Part shown: positions 24,379 to 32,510 of the stretch, one piece after another
Position numbering within the stretch: the first letter of the stretch is position 1
Layout of the letters: each line of letters begins with the position of its first letter
Origin: Chthoniobacterales bacterium
GTDB lineage: Bacteria > Verrucomicrobiota > Verrucomicrobiia > Chthoniobacterales > Terrimicrobiaceae
Assembly: GCA_014879575.1 (NCBI GenBank)
Contig: JACSRU010000093.1
Coordinates: forward strand, 1-44,893
Direction of reading: 5' to 3'
DNA: 44,893 nt
Program-made: the position numbers and the translations under genes
Notes under the pieces: model-generated
What the model was told of the DNA's origin: nothing
The model's input: only the letters and a program-made list of their open reading frames with translations
Database searches by the model: none

Positions 24379-25422
24379 TCAGGTGTTGCGGGTGGCGAGC
24401 GGGGAATCCGAAGGCAAGGATTGGGCTTTTCTGGCGTGGGAATTGAAGGCGGCCTGCGCCGCGTAAGGGGTGGCAATGCTGCCGGGATGGTGGGATACGG
24501 TGCCCCGGTCGTTGTCCACGACGGCGAAGGCATTCGGGGCGGTCTGGTGCGCCACCATTCCCGGATTATCGGGATTGCTGACGGTGCCCGATGAAGCGGG
24601 AGGAACGGGCGGCGGTGGTGGAACCTCCACGGCAGAGGCCGTGGAACCGCCCATCGTTCCGGCAAGGTCATTGGCGATGCGTCCCGCCGCGTTCGCGGCC
24701 CCGGCTGCGGCCTGGGTTCCGGCCAATGCGCCCTGCACGGCGGTGGAACCTCCAAAGGTGGCGACTGCGCCCGCCGCCGTGAGTCCCGCGCCCACGGCCA
24801 GCCCTGCGGCCTGCATGGAGCCTTGCACTCCAGCTTGAAGGGAGGCGGTCGTGCCGCTGACTCCCTTCATCACGGCTCCGGCCACGAACGGCACGCAAAG
24901 ATAAAAGAACACCGTGATAATGGCGGCGAATGCCATGATGAACGGGAAGAGCAGCCAGTTCTGAACGACGATCATGTTTTGCGCCACCTGCACCAGTCCG
25001 CCCGTGGTGATCGGGGCAAAGAGCAAATCGCTGATTGCGACAATCACTATGTCCACGAGACAAATCGCCACATGCCACAGCAGGACGGTCAGCGAAGTGA
25101 CGCAGAACTGGATGCCGAGGGATTGCGTATAGGAGAAGAACAGGAAGCCCAACAGGAGCGGCGAAACCGCGATCAGGCCCGCGATGGCAAAGTTCTGAAA
25201 GAACGTGAGCACCACGAGCATGAAGCGGCCCACGCCCTGAAAGAACATGCCAATGGCGGCGGGAACCACCTTTCCCAAATCCGTCCAGGAGTCGGACGGC
25301 TGGTTTTCGATGCGGGAACGAAGCAATTGAACAAACTTCGCGTCCCGCGCGTTGGTGAATTTGTTGCGCATTTCCACGAACGCCTTCTGGCCGCCCTCCA
25401 TCATATAGATGGAAAAAAACAA
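24379..25422 (-). pseudogene. VirB6/TrbL-like membrane protein, 5' end lost
   Basis: The surviving C-terminal part has about five hydrophobic segments (e.g. VGRFMLVVLTFFQNFAIAGLIAVSPLLLGFLFF, LTVLLWHVAICLVDIVIVAI, MAFAAIITVFFYLCVPFVAG), followed by a low-complexity Gly/Ala tail and ending HARKAQSLPSDSPLATRNT. This is the TrbL/VirB6 layout. The in-frame stop TAG at 25434-25432 lies just before the TTG 'start', and the N-terminal membrane region usual in the family is missing. The serine recombinase gene begins 22 bp away on the other strand, so the gene was probably cut when that element inserted. It is unlikely to work alone. Confidence 0.68.
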
Positions 25423-25444
25423 AGCGTTCTGCTAACCTGCCTAC

Positions 25445-27178
25445 ATGAAGACAAGGCAGGCGCGAAAACGACGCATGAAAGCCTATTCTTATATTCGGTT
25501 CTCCACGCCCCAACAAGCCGAAGGAGACAGCCTGAGGCGGCAACTGGAAATCAGCGAAAAATACGCCGCCAAACACAATCTCGAAATCGACGATTCGCTG
25601 CGAATCACCGACCTTGGGAAATCAGCCTATACCGGGAAGCATCTGTCCGAAGGAGCCCTGGGGGCTTTTTTGAGGGCGGTTGAAGGCGGGAAGGTCGAGG
25701 CCGGAAGTTTCCTGCTTGTCGAATCCCTTGACCGGCTGAGCCGGGCGGCAGTGCCCAAGGCGCTGCGCCTGTTCCTGACCCTGCTGGAACACGGCATCCA
25801 GATTGTGACCCTTGCCGACGAACGGTGTTATTCGGAGGAATCCGCCAGCAAGGACATGACGGAGATGATCATCAGCATCGCCATCATGTCGCGGGCACAT
25901 GAGGAAAGTCAGAGAAAAGCCGAACGACTGGCGGCAGCCTGGGCCGAAAAGCGCCGGAATATCGCGGACGAGAAACTGACCAGCGTCTGCCCCCGGTGGC
26001 TGAAACTCAGTGAAGACCGCAAGAGCTACGAACTGATTCCCGAGAGAGCCAAGATCGTGCGAGAAATCTTTGACCTGACTATGCAAGGTGTGGGGAGAAG
26101 TGCCCTGGCCAAACGTCTCAATGCCCGGAACGAACCCGCCTGGACCAAAGGCAAGCGCCTCAAAGCTGGCTGGCATCATTCCTACATCGCCAAGATTCTC
26201 AGCAACCCCGCCGTCATAGGGCGATACCAATCCCACACCCACGACAAAAACGGGAAAAAGATCCCGGCAGGTGAAGTGATTGTGGATTATTTTCCTGCGG
26301 TCGTTGACGAGGCCTCGTATTACGCTCTGCTGGGACGATACCAGCCCCGCGGCCGATATGGCACTTCCCACCGGATAAACAACCTGTTCACCAACCTGAT
26401 CTTCGATGGCAAAACCGGCGATCCGGTCCGCTATGTGTGCGTAACCGACAAGAGGCGGGGCAAACCGTGGCGCACTCTCATGAGCGATGCCAAGAGGCTC
26501 AATCCCAAGGCAAAGGTCGTGGGGTGGTCCTACCCCCATTTCGAAGCAGCCTTTTTGAAGTTCATCACGGAGCTGGACTGGAAGCAGGTGGCCCAACAGG
26601 AGCAGAACACACTCCTACTTGAAAAACAGCGTGAGGCGATCATTCTTCAGGGCAGACTGGAGGAAATGGAGCAGCGACTGGAAAAGTTCGCGGAAGCCAT
26701 CGCCAGTTCCGAGGAAAAGCCCACTTTCCTGATTAAGAAAATCACCGAGACGGAAACCGAACAGAAAGCCCTTGGGGCTCGGCTTGTGGAGGTGAGCAAG
26801 GCGATTCGCAAATTGGATCGCGACGAACAAAGCCTTCGCGAGGACCAGCACAAAATCCGGCAACTGGTGGCCGAAAATGGAGAACACGAGGATCGGGATG
26901 TGCGCCTGCGGCTTCGGGAGGAAATCCGGCGCAAGGTCAAGAGCATCACGATCCACCCGGAACCAGCGGGAAGCAAAAGGCGTCCGTCTTTCGTGGTGAC
27001 CTTCGTAAATGGCTGCACGACCTGGGTTCGCACCAGTCCCGTGGCGATTGGCACCAAGGCCACCCTCCTCAATCGTGATCCTGACGTCCTCGGGATTCGC
27101 TTCCAGCCACCGGGTGACGCGCCGAGTCCGCTGGATGGGATGGTTACCGACCCCGACGATTGGGGAGACCAGGACTGA
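25445..27178 (+). CDS. Large serine recombinase
   Basis: 577 residues (567 if ATG at 25475 is used, which gives the family-typical start MKAYSYIRFSTPQQ). The resolvase domain (about residues 11-155) contains the nucleophile serine in RFSTPQQAEGDSLRRQ and LLVESLDRLSRAAV. A recombinase domain follows (about 175-300; YELIPERAKIVREIFDLT ... SYIAKILSNPAVIGRY). A long coiled coil spans about 385-485, as in large serine integrases, where it controls integration versus excision. The zinc-ribbon cysteines are not obvious. It probably moves the element that disrupted the TrbL-like gene. Confidence 0.92.
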   Translation: MKTRQARKRRMKAYSYIRFSTPQQAEGDSLRRQLEISEKYAAKHNLEIDDSLRITDLGKSAYTGKHLSEGALGAFLRAVEGGKVEAGSFLLVESLDRLSRAAVPKALRLFLTLLEHGIQIVTLADERCYSEESASKDMTEMIISIAIMSRAHEESQRKAERLAAAWAEKRRNIADEKLTSVCPRWLKLSEDRKSYELIPERAKIVREIFDLTMQGVGRSALAKRLNARNEPAWTKGKRLKAGWHHSYIAKILSNPAVIGRYQSHTHDKNGKKIPAGEVIVDYFPAVVDEASYYALLGRYQPRGRYGTSHRINNLFTNLIFDGKTGDPVRYVCVTDKRRGKPWRTLMSDAKRLNPKAKVVGWSYPHFEAAFLKFITELDWKQVAQQEQNTLLLEKQREAIILQGRLEEMEQRLEKFAEAIASSEEKPTFLIKKITETETEQKALGARLVEVSKAIRKLDRDEQSLREDQHKIRQLVAENGEHEDRDVRLRLREEIRRKVKSITIHPEPAGSKRRPSFVVTFVNGCTTWVRTSPVAIGTKATLLNRDPDVLGIRFQPPGDAPSPLDGMVTDPDDWGDQD

Positions 27179-27314
27179 TTTTCAAAGCATTGACCTTGCC
27201 TGGACAGGATGAGTCCCGGGGAAAGGGATATTTTGTGAAGGAAGCAGCTTACAACTTCGGTGACCCTTGACATCGGGATTGGCGAAACCCAATCGCCCTA
27301 CTACTATTCCGGCC

Positions 27315-27815
27315 ATGGACGAAAACGAATTTTGGCAATTGATGGAGGGATTGGATCCCGCAGATCGGAACGGCGACTTGAAGCGCCGTCTCTCCAGCTT
27401 GGAACCGGAAAATATCGTGGAGTTCGGTCGGGCCTTTCAATTGGCGGCGGCCAGGGCCTACGACTGGGCGCTTTTCGGCGCTTTTAAACTCATCCACGGG
27501 GGCACCTGCTCCGAGGAGCTTTTCGACGCCTCATGCTTCGGGTTGGTCTCGCGGGGCAGGAAGGCCTACGAGGATGCTCTGGGCAATCCGGACACCATCG
27601 CCGAGTGGCTGAAAGTCGAAGACCAAATCGAGGGACAGGATGGAACCGACACGGCTTTGGAGATCTACGAGGCGAAGACAGGGTTGGAATTCCCCGTCTT
27701 GGAATATCCCCACATGAATCCCACCGGCGACGAGGATCTGGTGGAGTTCGACGACGGATGGCCCAAGGCATTTCCTCGACTCTATGCGAGGTTTGGAGCG
27801 GTGGCGAAAGCCTAG
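27315..27815 (+). CDS. DUF4240-like protein
   Basis: 166 residues beginning MDENEFWQLMEGLDPADR, which matches the start of DUF4240 proteins ('m.e..FW.lIe......'). Then comes AAARAYDWALFGAFKLIHGGTCSEELFDASCFGLVSRGRKAYEDAL (about residues 43-88), also typical. No enzymatic motif is known for the family; it is often found beside immunity or toxin genes. ATG at 27315 is preferred over earlier starts because of this match. It is isolated between the recombinase and a non-coding block, so it is probably cargo. Confidence 0.68.
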   Translation: MDENEFWQLMEGLDPADRNGDLKRRLSSLEPENIVEFGRAFQLAAARAYDWALFGAFKLIHGGTCSEELFDASCFGLVSRGRKAYEDALGNPDTIAEWLKVEDQIEGQDGTDTALEIYEAKTGLEFPVLEYPHMNPTGDEDLVEFDDGWPKAFPRLYARFGAVAKA

Positions 27816-28011
27816 TCGCGAACATTTCATCGCGGATTTCTCCGGCGACTCCACCCACAGTTCTGGAACGTCACCGCGCCTCGACAAAATTTGGCACCGG
27901 GGTTTGGAGCACTGCGCGAACGATTTTCGTCCACATGGCAAACAGCACGATCATAACACCAATGCGGAATTATTTATTGTCTCCAACATGTTTTCATCAT
28001 AGACTTCTATT
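27816..28011. other. Intergenic region before the candidate RNA
   Basis: No gene is seen in 27816-28159 as a whole. The first 140 bases show no feature. A possible promoter lies at 27977-28005 (TTGTCT, 17 bases, TAGACT, each 4/6 to consensus) and would start transcription near 28012. Confidence 0.4.
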
Positions 28012-28128
28012 AATTCGAGAGCGCGGCTAGAACAGCCGGTAAGCCTCCGATAAGTCAGTCGTTCAAGCGCGAAGGTGTTCCTGATCCTTCGAGGACGCGA
28101 GCCGACCCACGTCCGGGTCGGCTTTTTT
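28012..28128 (+). ncRNA. Candidate structured small RNA
   Basis: Three hairpins follow one another: CGGCT-agaac-AGCCG (28024-28038), CGAAGG-10 nt-CCTTCG (28070-28091), and the terminator stem GCCGACCC/GGGTCGGC (28101-28122) with six T residues. The nearest upstream gene on this strand ended nearly 200 bases before the first hairpin, so the structures are unlikely to be just its 3' end. A promoter-like pair precedes it. Size would be about 117 nt. No homology to a named RNA is claimed; a leader for the gene at 28160 is an alternative. Confidence 0.4.
28101..28128 (+). terminator. Rho-independent terminator
   Basis: An 8-bp perfect GC-rich stem (GCCGACCC with GGGTCGGC, loop acgtcc) is followed by TTTTTT. 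Confidence 0.85.
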
Positions 28129-28159
28129 GTTGGCTCGGTTAACCGCAGAAAAACCAACT

Positions 28160-28477
28160 ATGAGCGCACAGCCAAACCCTAGCGATAGCCTGCCACTCGG
28201 CGAAACCGATGCAGGGAAACCAGCCACCGGCACCAAACCCGCCGCAAAGCACTCCACCAAACCAACAGCGAAGCCCGAGCTCATCACGAAGGCAAGTCCG
28301 ATCAATCCCCAGTGGACGCAAGAAGCGTTGAACGTAGCCGGATACCCCGACGTCATCGCTGAAGCTCTCGCTCCTGCAGTGAGCAAGGTCATCGCGGATG
28401 AAATCCAACGGAAATTCTCCGCTGCCAAAATCGGTCGTTTTGCAGCAAAGGCTTTCGTCTCGCTTCGCAAAAAATGA
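28160..28477 (+). CDS. Small protein of unknown function near oriT
   Basis: 105 residues. The first 45 are a low-complexity stretch of Lys, Pro, Thr and Ala; the rest (QWTQEALNVAGYPDVIAEALAPAVSKVI...IGRFAAKAFVSLRKK) should be helical with a basic end. No Shine-Dalgarno is evident before the ATG. It lies between a terminator and the transfer-origin region and could be an accessory mobilisation protein, but no family is recognised. Confidence 0.5.
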   Translation: MSAQPNPSDSLPLGETDAGKPATGTKPAAKHSTKPTAKPELITKASPINPQWTQEALNVAGYPDVIAEALAPAVSKVIADEIQRKFSAAKIGRFAAKAFVSLRKK

Positions 28478-28507
28478 ACTCGCCGACAGCTACAGTAACG
28501 CAGGGCA

Positions 28508-28530
28508 GGGGGCGGCAGAACGCCGCCCCC
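28508..28530. other. Hairpin GGGGGCGGC/GCCGCCCCC
   Basis: A 9-bp perfect inverted repeat with loop agaac, not followed by a T run on either strand, so not a typical terminator. It is the first of four hairpins in the non-coding stretch 28478-28937. Confidence 0.7.
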
Positions 28531-28557
28531 TATCCGGGCTCTGAGGAAGAACTATAT

Positions 28558-28604
28558 GCCCAATGGGTGAAAACCGCCATTTTTGCGGTCTTTACTCATT
28601 GGGC
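28558..28604. other. 20-bp imperfect hairpin
   Basis: Arms at 28558-28577 and 28585-28604 pair over 20 bases with two G-T pairs and one A-C mismatch around a 7-base loop (cattttt). It lies about 50 bp from the predicted nick site and may act in transfer or in second-strand priming. Confidence 0.65.
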
Positions 28605-28649
28605 TCAGAAAAAGCGGGACGCTTCAGATCGTATTTCAAAAGAAATACG

Positions 28650-28724
28650 GTATAACACACTAAACCAGATTTTCGGCCATGCCCGGCGTCCCGCCGCCCT
28701 TCGGGGAAAATCTGGTTCAGTGTG
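28650..28724 (-). other. oriT: Predicted origin of transfer (oriT) of MobV type
   Basis: Two 19-nt arms, 28656-28674 and 28706-28724, form an inverted repeat with a single mismatch. On the minus strand the edge of this repeat reads TAGTGTG/TTATAC (28662-28650), identical to the nick region known for pMV158 and its relaxase MobM, with the cut expected between 28656 and 28655. The MobV-type relaxase gene starts 214 bp away. The cut strand would carry the recombinase side first and the relaxase gene last, as is usual. The combination of repeat, exact nick sequence and adjacent matching relaxase makes the call strong without any experiment. Confidence 0.82.
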
Positions 28725-28759
28725 CGTGGGGGCGAGACCCCCTCGGACCCCCAAAATAT

Positions 28760-28783
28760 GCCTCTCCAAGACTCTGGAGAGGC
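28760..28783. other. Hairpin GCCTCTCCA/TGGAGAGGC
   Basis: A 9-bp perfect inverted repeat with loop agactc between the transfer origin and the relaxase start, with no T run. It may regulate the relaxase gene or form a single-strand signal. Confidence 0.65.
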
Positions 28784-28937
28784 GGCCTGACGGCCCCATA
28801 TCGACTCATGTATTTTGTGAAAATCGACACGATTTCGATAAAAAACCGAGACGGTTTTCCATCACTAACGCTTCATTTTCGGAAAAATCCGAAAATGATT
28901 TTCTCAATGCCTTTGCGCCAATAGCGGGCAAAATCCC

Positions 28938-31118
28938 ATGAAGAAATACGTCACCATCCGTGTTCAAAAGCTCCGCGATTGGGGCAACGGTTATGAGAAA
29001 ATGGAACGAAGAATCCGCAGAAAGAAGGGATTCAGTGAGTTCGTCACGAGAAAAATTCGAGGCGTTGAGGCTTCAATTGCTCACGTATTACGCAGAATCA
29101 TTACGCTCAACTCCGATCCAGAGCGCAGGAAAAGAATCACTATTTGTTGCAAAAAATCTGAGTGGAAACCGGTTCAACTGACGGCGAAAACAGCCAAAGA
29201 AATAGGAGCCGACAGTGCAGATTATGTGGTGAAGCTTGCCAAAGAAAGAATCTCCAAACTTGGTATCATCGATTCGAAAAAGGAGAGTTGCAAAGTGGTT
29301 GAGATGATTCTCACAGTCTCTCCGGAGTGGTTGCGCGATGGGGATGAGGAAAATCCAATTAATCCCGAAAAAGAAGCTGCATTCGTGAAATGCGCATTCA
29401 ATTTTCTGAGAGAAACGTACAAAGACAATTGTCTTTTTGCATGTGAACACCCCGACGAATTGAACACCCACGTTCACGCATATATTCTCCCTGCTGTTCT
29501 CAAAGTTCGGAAAAATGCGGGCAGGCCAAGAAAAAGGTCCATCGTTGTTCCGAAATCCAAACCTGTCGAAATCTGGGGGCTGAATTCAAAATCAATGTTC
29601 ACTCCGGACCATCGAATACAGGATCCATCGAAGGAAGGTGACTCAGCCGTTATTCGCTTGGCGCACTCAGGCACATGTTCACAGCTTCAACGGGATTTTG
29701 CACTCTACTGCCAGCAACATGGACTCGACGTAGAGCGCGGAATTGTGGGAAGCAGGGCTAAATACCAGGAAGTCTCCAAATACACACGCTTACTCCGCCA
29801 TGCTGCCATGCAGGAGGATGAGCTTGAAGAAATCATCGATATTGATCAACTGCGCACAGTCGCGCTGCAGAATTATCTCAAGGCAAAAGACCATGACCGG
29901 ATTGCATATGAGTTGAAGTTGCTACAAGAACAGGTGCTAGCGGAACAAAGACCCTTGCTGAAGGAACTTAACCAGTCTGCACTGAAGGTTATAAAGTTGC
30001 AGCATGATAACGATCAGCTAACCATTCAAATTGCGGCCAAAGCTCGTGCCGTTCCCGTCGGCGAATTGATTGAAAAACTTACAGGAGTTGAATCAAGGCC
30101 GGGAGCAAATCCGGGGAAATGTCTTTACGTCCTTCACTCCGGAATGCAGTTGGAAGTCGATGTGGCGACAAATAAATTTAAAAATCTGACTCCGGAAATT
30201 CCAGGACAGGGAAATATGTCGTCGAAGTCAGCAGGAAGGGGAGGAATCGACGCAGCGATATTTTTAACTGGCTGCAGCCCTGAGGCTGCACAAATCCTCA
30301 TTGTCGACCTGTTTTCAATTGATACTGCGGTGGCAACTATTTCCGAAGCTCTTCATTCAGCACCTAACACGCCTGAGCGGAAAATGCTTTCCGAGCATGC
30401 AATATCGGTTGCAAGCGAAGTCAGAAAACCCGACCCATCGAAGTGGCCGACCCTTCGCAATTACCTCGTCGGAACACTCGGATTGACCGAAAACATAATT
30501 GACAAGTTAAAACAGGACGGCTGGATACGTGCAAATAGGTATGGCCATTTGGTTGCAGAACGAAAAATTATCGATTCCAATGGAAAAATCCGGCCGTCAG
30601 GAAATTTCGTGCAGGATGTCACCCAGCCCATTACTGGCTATTATGCCGAGAACGGAATAGGATGCACAACAATTTCCGAGGCGAATGGGACGGAACCAAT
30701 TGTCATTGTTGATGATCCTCTCGAAGCTCTCTCCCTAGAGGCTCATTTTTCGAAATCGAATATGTCCAGAACCGTCTTCGCTATCGGGCGAAAACGCAAA
30801 CCCAAAACCGAAGAATTCCTTCGAATGCTTGGGAAAAAAACAAAAATATATTTCACAGAAATTCCAAGCGAAATTGGCAGAAAATTCGCGGAATGGGTGA
30901 GAAGGATTCTTCCGACCGCAAAAGAAATCGCACCGCCCAACGATCGACTTTCCTGGAGAGAATACCTCAGTGGCCTGAGCGACCGAAAGCCAGAGCACAC
31001 ACGAAAACTCCCTGTTGTCAATGAGCCTGCATTGGAGAACGAACGGGGCAAAAAAGCAGATGGAGCGCCAAAATGTCCCAGCATAAAAGAAATTGCGCCA
31101 GAAGACACCCAATCGTAA
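28938..31118 (+). CDS. MobV-type relaxase fused to DUF3991/TOPRIM-like domains
   Basis: 726 residues. The N-terminal relaxase region (about 1-290) has the MobV motifs in order: IRVQKLRDWGNGYEKMERRIRR near the start, VVEMILTVSPEWL around residue 120, and CEHPDELNTHVHAYILP around 167 (H-x-D-E-x3-H-x-H, metal-binding histidines). It is followed by LQRDFALYCQQHGLDVERGI. A helical linker spans about 290-390. Around residues 435-575 come GRGGIDAAIFL and PSKWPTLRNYLVGTLGLTENIIDKLKQDGWI, matching DUF3991, and then EPIVIVDDPLEALSLEAHF (about 585), a TOPRIM-like strand. It should nick at the oriT at 28650 and pilot the strand. Confidence 0.82.
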   Translation: MKKYVTIRVQKLRDWGNGYEKMERRIRRKKGFSEFVTRKIRGVEASIAHVLRRIITLNSDPERRKRITICCKKSEWKPVQLTAKTAKEIGADSADYVVKLAKERISKLGIIDSKKESCKVVEMILTVSPEWLRDGDEENPINPEKEAAFVKCAFNFLRETYKDNCLFACEHPDELNTHVHAYILPAVLKVRKNAGRPRKRSIVVPKSKPVEIWGLNSKSMFTPDHRIQDPSKEGDSAVIRLAHSGTCSQLQRDFALYCQQHGLDVERGIVGSRAKYQEVSKYTRLLRHAAMQEDELEEIIDIDQLRTVALQNYLKAKDHDRIAYELKLLQEQVLAEQRPLLKELNQSALKVIKLQHDNDQLTIQIAAKARAVPVGELIEKLTGVESRPGANPGKCLYVLHSGMQLEVDVATNKFKNLTPEIPGQGNMSSKSAGRGGIDAAIFLTGCSPEAAQILIVDLFSIDTAVATISEALHSAPNTPERKMLSEHAISVASEVRKPDPSKWPTLRNYLVGTLGLTENIIDKLKQDGWIRANRYGHLVAERKIIDSNGKIRPSGNFVQDVTQPITGYYAENGIGCTTISEANGTEPIVIVDDPLEALSLEAHFSKSNMSRTVFAIGRKRKPKTEEFLRMLGKKTKIYFTEIPSEIGRKFAEWVRRILPTAKEIAPPNDRLSWREYLSGLSDRKPEHTRKLPVVNEPALENERGKKADGAPKCPSIKEIAPEDTQS

Positions 31119-31146
31119 TTCCTTTCGCCCGCATCAGCGCCAAGAA

Positions 31147-31455
31147 CTATTTCGAGGTTTTCCGGATGCGAGACCGCGGTCTTTTCCCAAGTTGCAACAG
31201 GGTAGTTTTGCCCATCAGGGCAGTCAAATCTGCCCGAAGCACACGCAGGATCAGCATGAGTTCGCAATCGGAGATGATGCGTCGTCCGGCTTCGAGGTGG
31301 GCATACGCTGATTCTGAAATTGCCCATCCTCTCGCTCCAAGCCGAGCGACCATGTCACGGAGGCCTATTTTCTTGACATGGCGCAACTCGCGGAGCCTCT
31401 CTCCAAAAATATTCTTTTTTCCTCCTGATTCTCCCCCTGAGATCCTTGACGACAC
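31147..31455 (-). CDS. Xre-family helix-turn-helix regulator
   Basis: 102 residues. FGERLRELRHVKKIGLRDMVARL...WAISESAYAHLEAGRRIISDCELMLILRVLRADLTALMG (about residues 17-81) is a standard HTH_3/Xre fold with the recognition helix in ISESAYAHLEAGRR. The only good start is GTG at 31455. It converges with the relaxase gene (28 bp) and is transcribed away from the exported-protein operon at 31668, whose control is a plausible role. Confidence 0.8.
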   Translation of the reverse strand: MSSRISGGESGGKKNIFGERLRELRHVKKIGLRDMVARLGARGWAISESAYAHLEAGRRIISDCELMLILRVLRADLTALMGKTTLLQLGKRPRSRIRKTSK

Positions 31456-31667
31456 AAAATTGAGGCTACACTTTTTTCGTGCATCGCGGTTGAGGCTAGG
31501 CTAGTGATAGGAAAGTCAGATCCATGGCATTGAAATACGCACCGAGTGCTCTGATTTGCAGCGCAGTGTGGGATCTGCAATCGGAGCATGAAATTCAAAA
31601 AAAGCGCAAACCGGCAGGCTTTCGCCAGCCAGTTCTCATGCCCTGAGAGTGAATGAGGGAAATCGAA

Positions 31668-31916
31668 ATGAACACAGGCATCACAAGCATCATCGTTTTT
31701 ATCGTCCTCGGCATCGGATTTGCGCTCGCAATCACGGTCCTCTGGAATGCACTTGAAATCGCATATCGCAGCGTCATGGTGGTCATCTATTCCGTCGCGT
31801 ATGTAGCGATTTCCATCTGGGATATCGGCGTCTGGTTCCTCTTGCTGCCCGTTCGAATTGTCCGCTGGTTTCTGGGAGCGCAAAAATCCTCTGGGGAAGG
31901 AGCAATCAATGCGTAA
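31668..31916 (+). CDS. Small membrane protein, unknown
   Basis: 82 residues with two or three hydrophobic segments (GITSIIVFIVLGIGFALAITVLW, VMVVIYSVAYVAISIWDIGVWFLLLPV). ATG at 31668 is chosen because GAGGGA lies seven bases before it; an in-frame ATG at 31653 has no such site. It overlaps the next gene by eight bases and opens the operon of exported proteins. No family recognised. Confidence 0.6.
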   Translation: MNTGITSIIVFIVLGIGFALAITVLWNALEIAYRSVMVVIYSVAYVAISIWDIGVWFLLLPVRIVRWFLGAQKSSGEGAINA

Positions 31917-32508
31917 ATACCGAATAGCATTCACCGTCACTTTCCTGGCCCTCGCCTTTCGCATGGGAGCAATCGCCGGGGTGAATGAGGATTGGGAACA
32001 ATTTTACAAATGGGCAGGGCCATCGGTTACACCGGGACAAGCAAAACTGGCATGGAAATATAAAGTTAAGCTGATTTTCGACATTTTTGGAAAACTTGAA
32101 AATCAACACATGCCAGTCCGAACGACGGCTGATGGCAAAGCTTTTTGTGCAGTAGCTTGGTCTCATCTGGGCAAGGGCACACATTCTTGGACTGTCACCG
32201 ACCCCCCGACTCCGCTCTGGTATGTCCAACAGCAGGGAATTCGCCGGATCATCGAATCTTATCTTCGTAAAGCCAATTTGAAAATGACCAGACTGTATAT
32301 CGACGCGCTTGGGATCAAGTCCCACGGAAGTTATACATACGAATGGCGCGAAGGCGACTGCATTGTGAGATTGACAGAAGCGCCGGGAGTCCAAACCACC
32401 CTGAGCTTCTTTGACGTAACGGACATAAAAACGACCGACTTCAAACACCTGGAACACCCGATGACAGATACTAATATAAAAGATCCCGTGGCAGCCTACA
32501 GTAAATAA
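31909..32508 (+). CDS. Exported protein of unknown function
   Basis: 199 residues; MRKYRIAFTVTFLALAFRMGAIAG is a signal peptide. The mature part has an N-terminal helical region with several aromatic residues (NEDWEQFYKWAGPSVTPGQAKLAWKYKV) and a C-terminal beta-rich half (RLYIDALGIKSHGSYTYEWREGDCIVRLTE). AAGGAG precedes ATG 31909 at good distance, which decides the start over the longer frame. It is the second gene of the operon. No family recognised. Confidence 0.62.
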   Translation: MRKYRIAFTVTFLALAFRMGAIAGVNEDWEQFYKWAGPSVTPGQAKLAWKYKVKLIFDIFGKLENQHMPVRTTADGKAFCAVAWSHLGKGTHSWTVTDPPTPLWYVQQQGIRRIIESYLRKANLKMTRLYIDALGIKSHGSYTYEWREGDCIVRLTEAPGVQTTLSFFDVTDIKTTDFKHLEHPMTDTNIKDPVAAYSK

Positions 32509-32510
32509 CT

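Noticed and set aside
28478-28800. CRISPR array suggested by repeated hairpins
   Set aside because: The hairpins differ in sequence and spacing; there are no identical repeats with regular spacers, and no cas genes.
28474-28941. 155-residue frame across the hairpin block
   Set aside because: It runs through four inverted repeats and the nick site, has no domain and abnormal composition; the region is better explained as non-coding.
31365-31964. 199-residue minus-strand frame over 31668-31909
   Set aside because: It is antisense to two well-started membrane/exported genes and extends into the Xre regulator region in a different frame.
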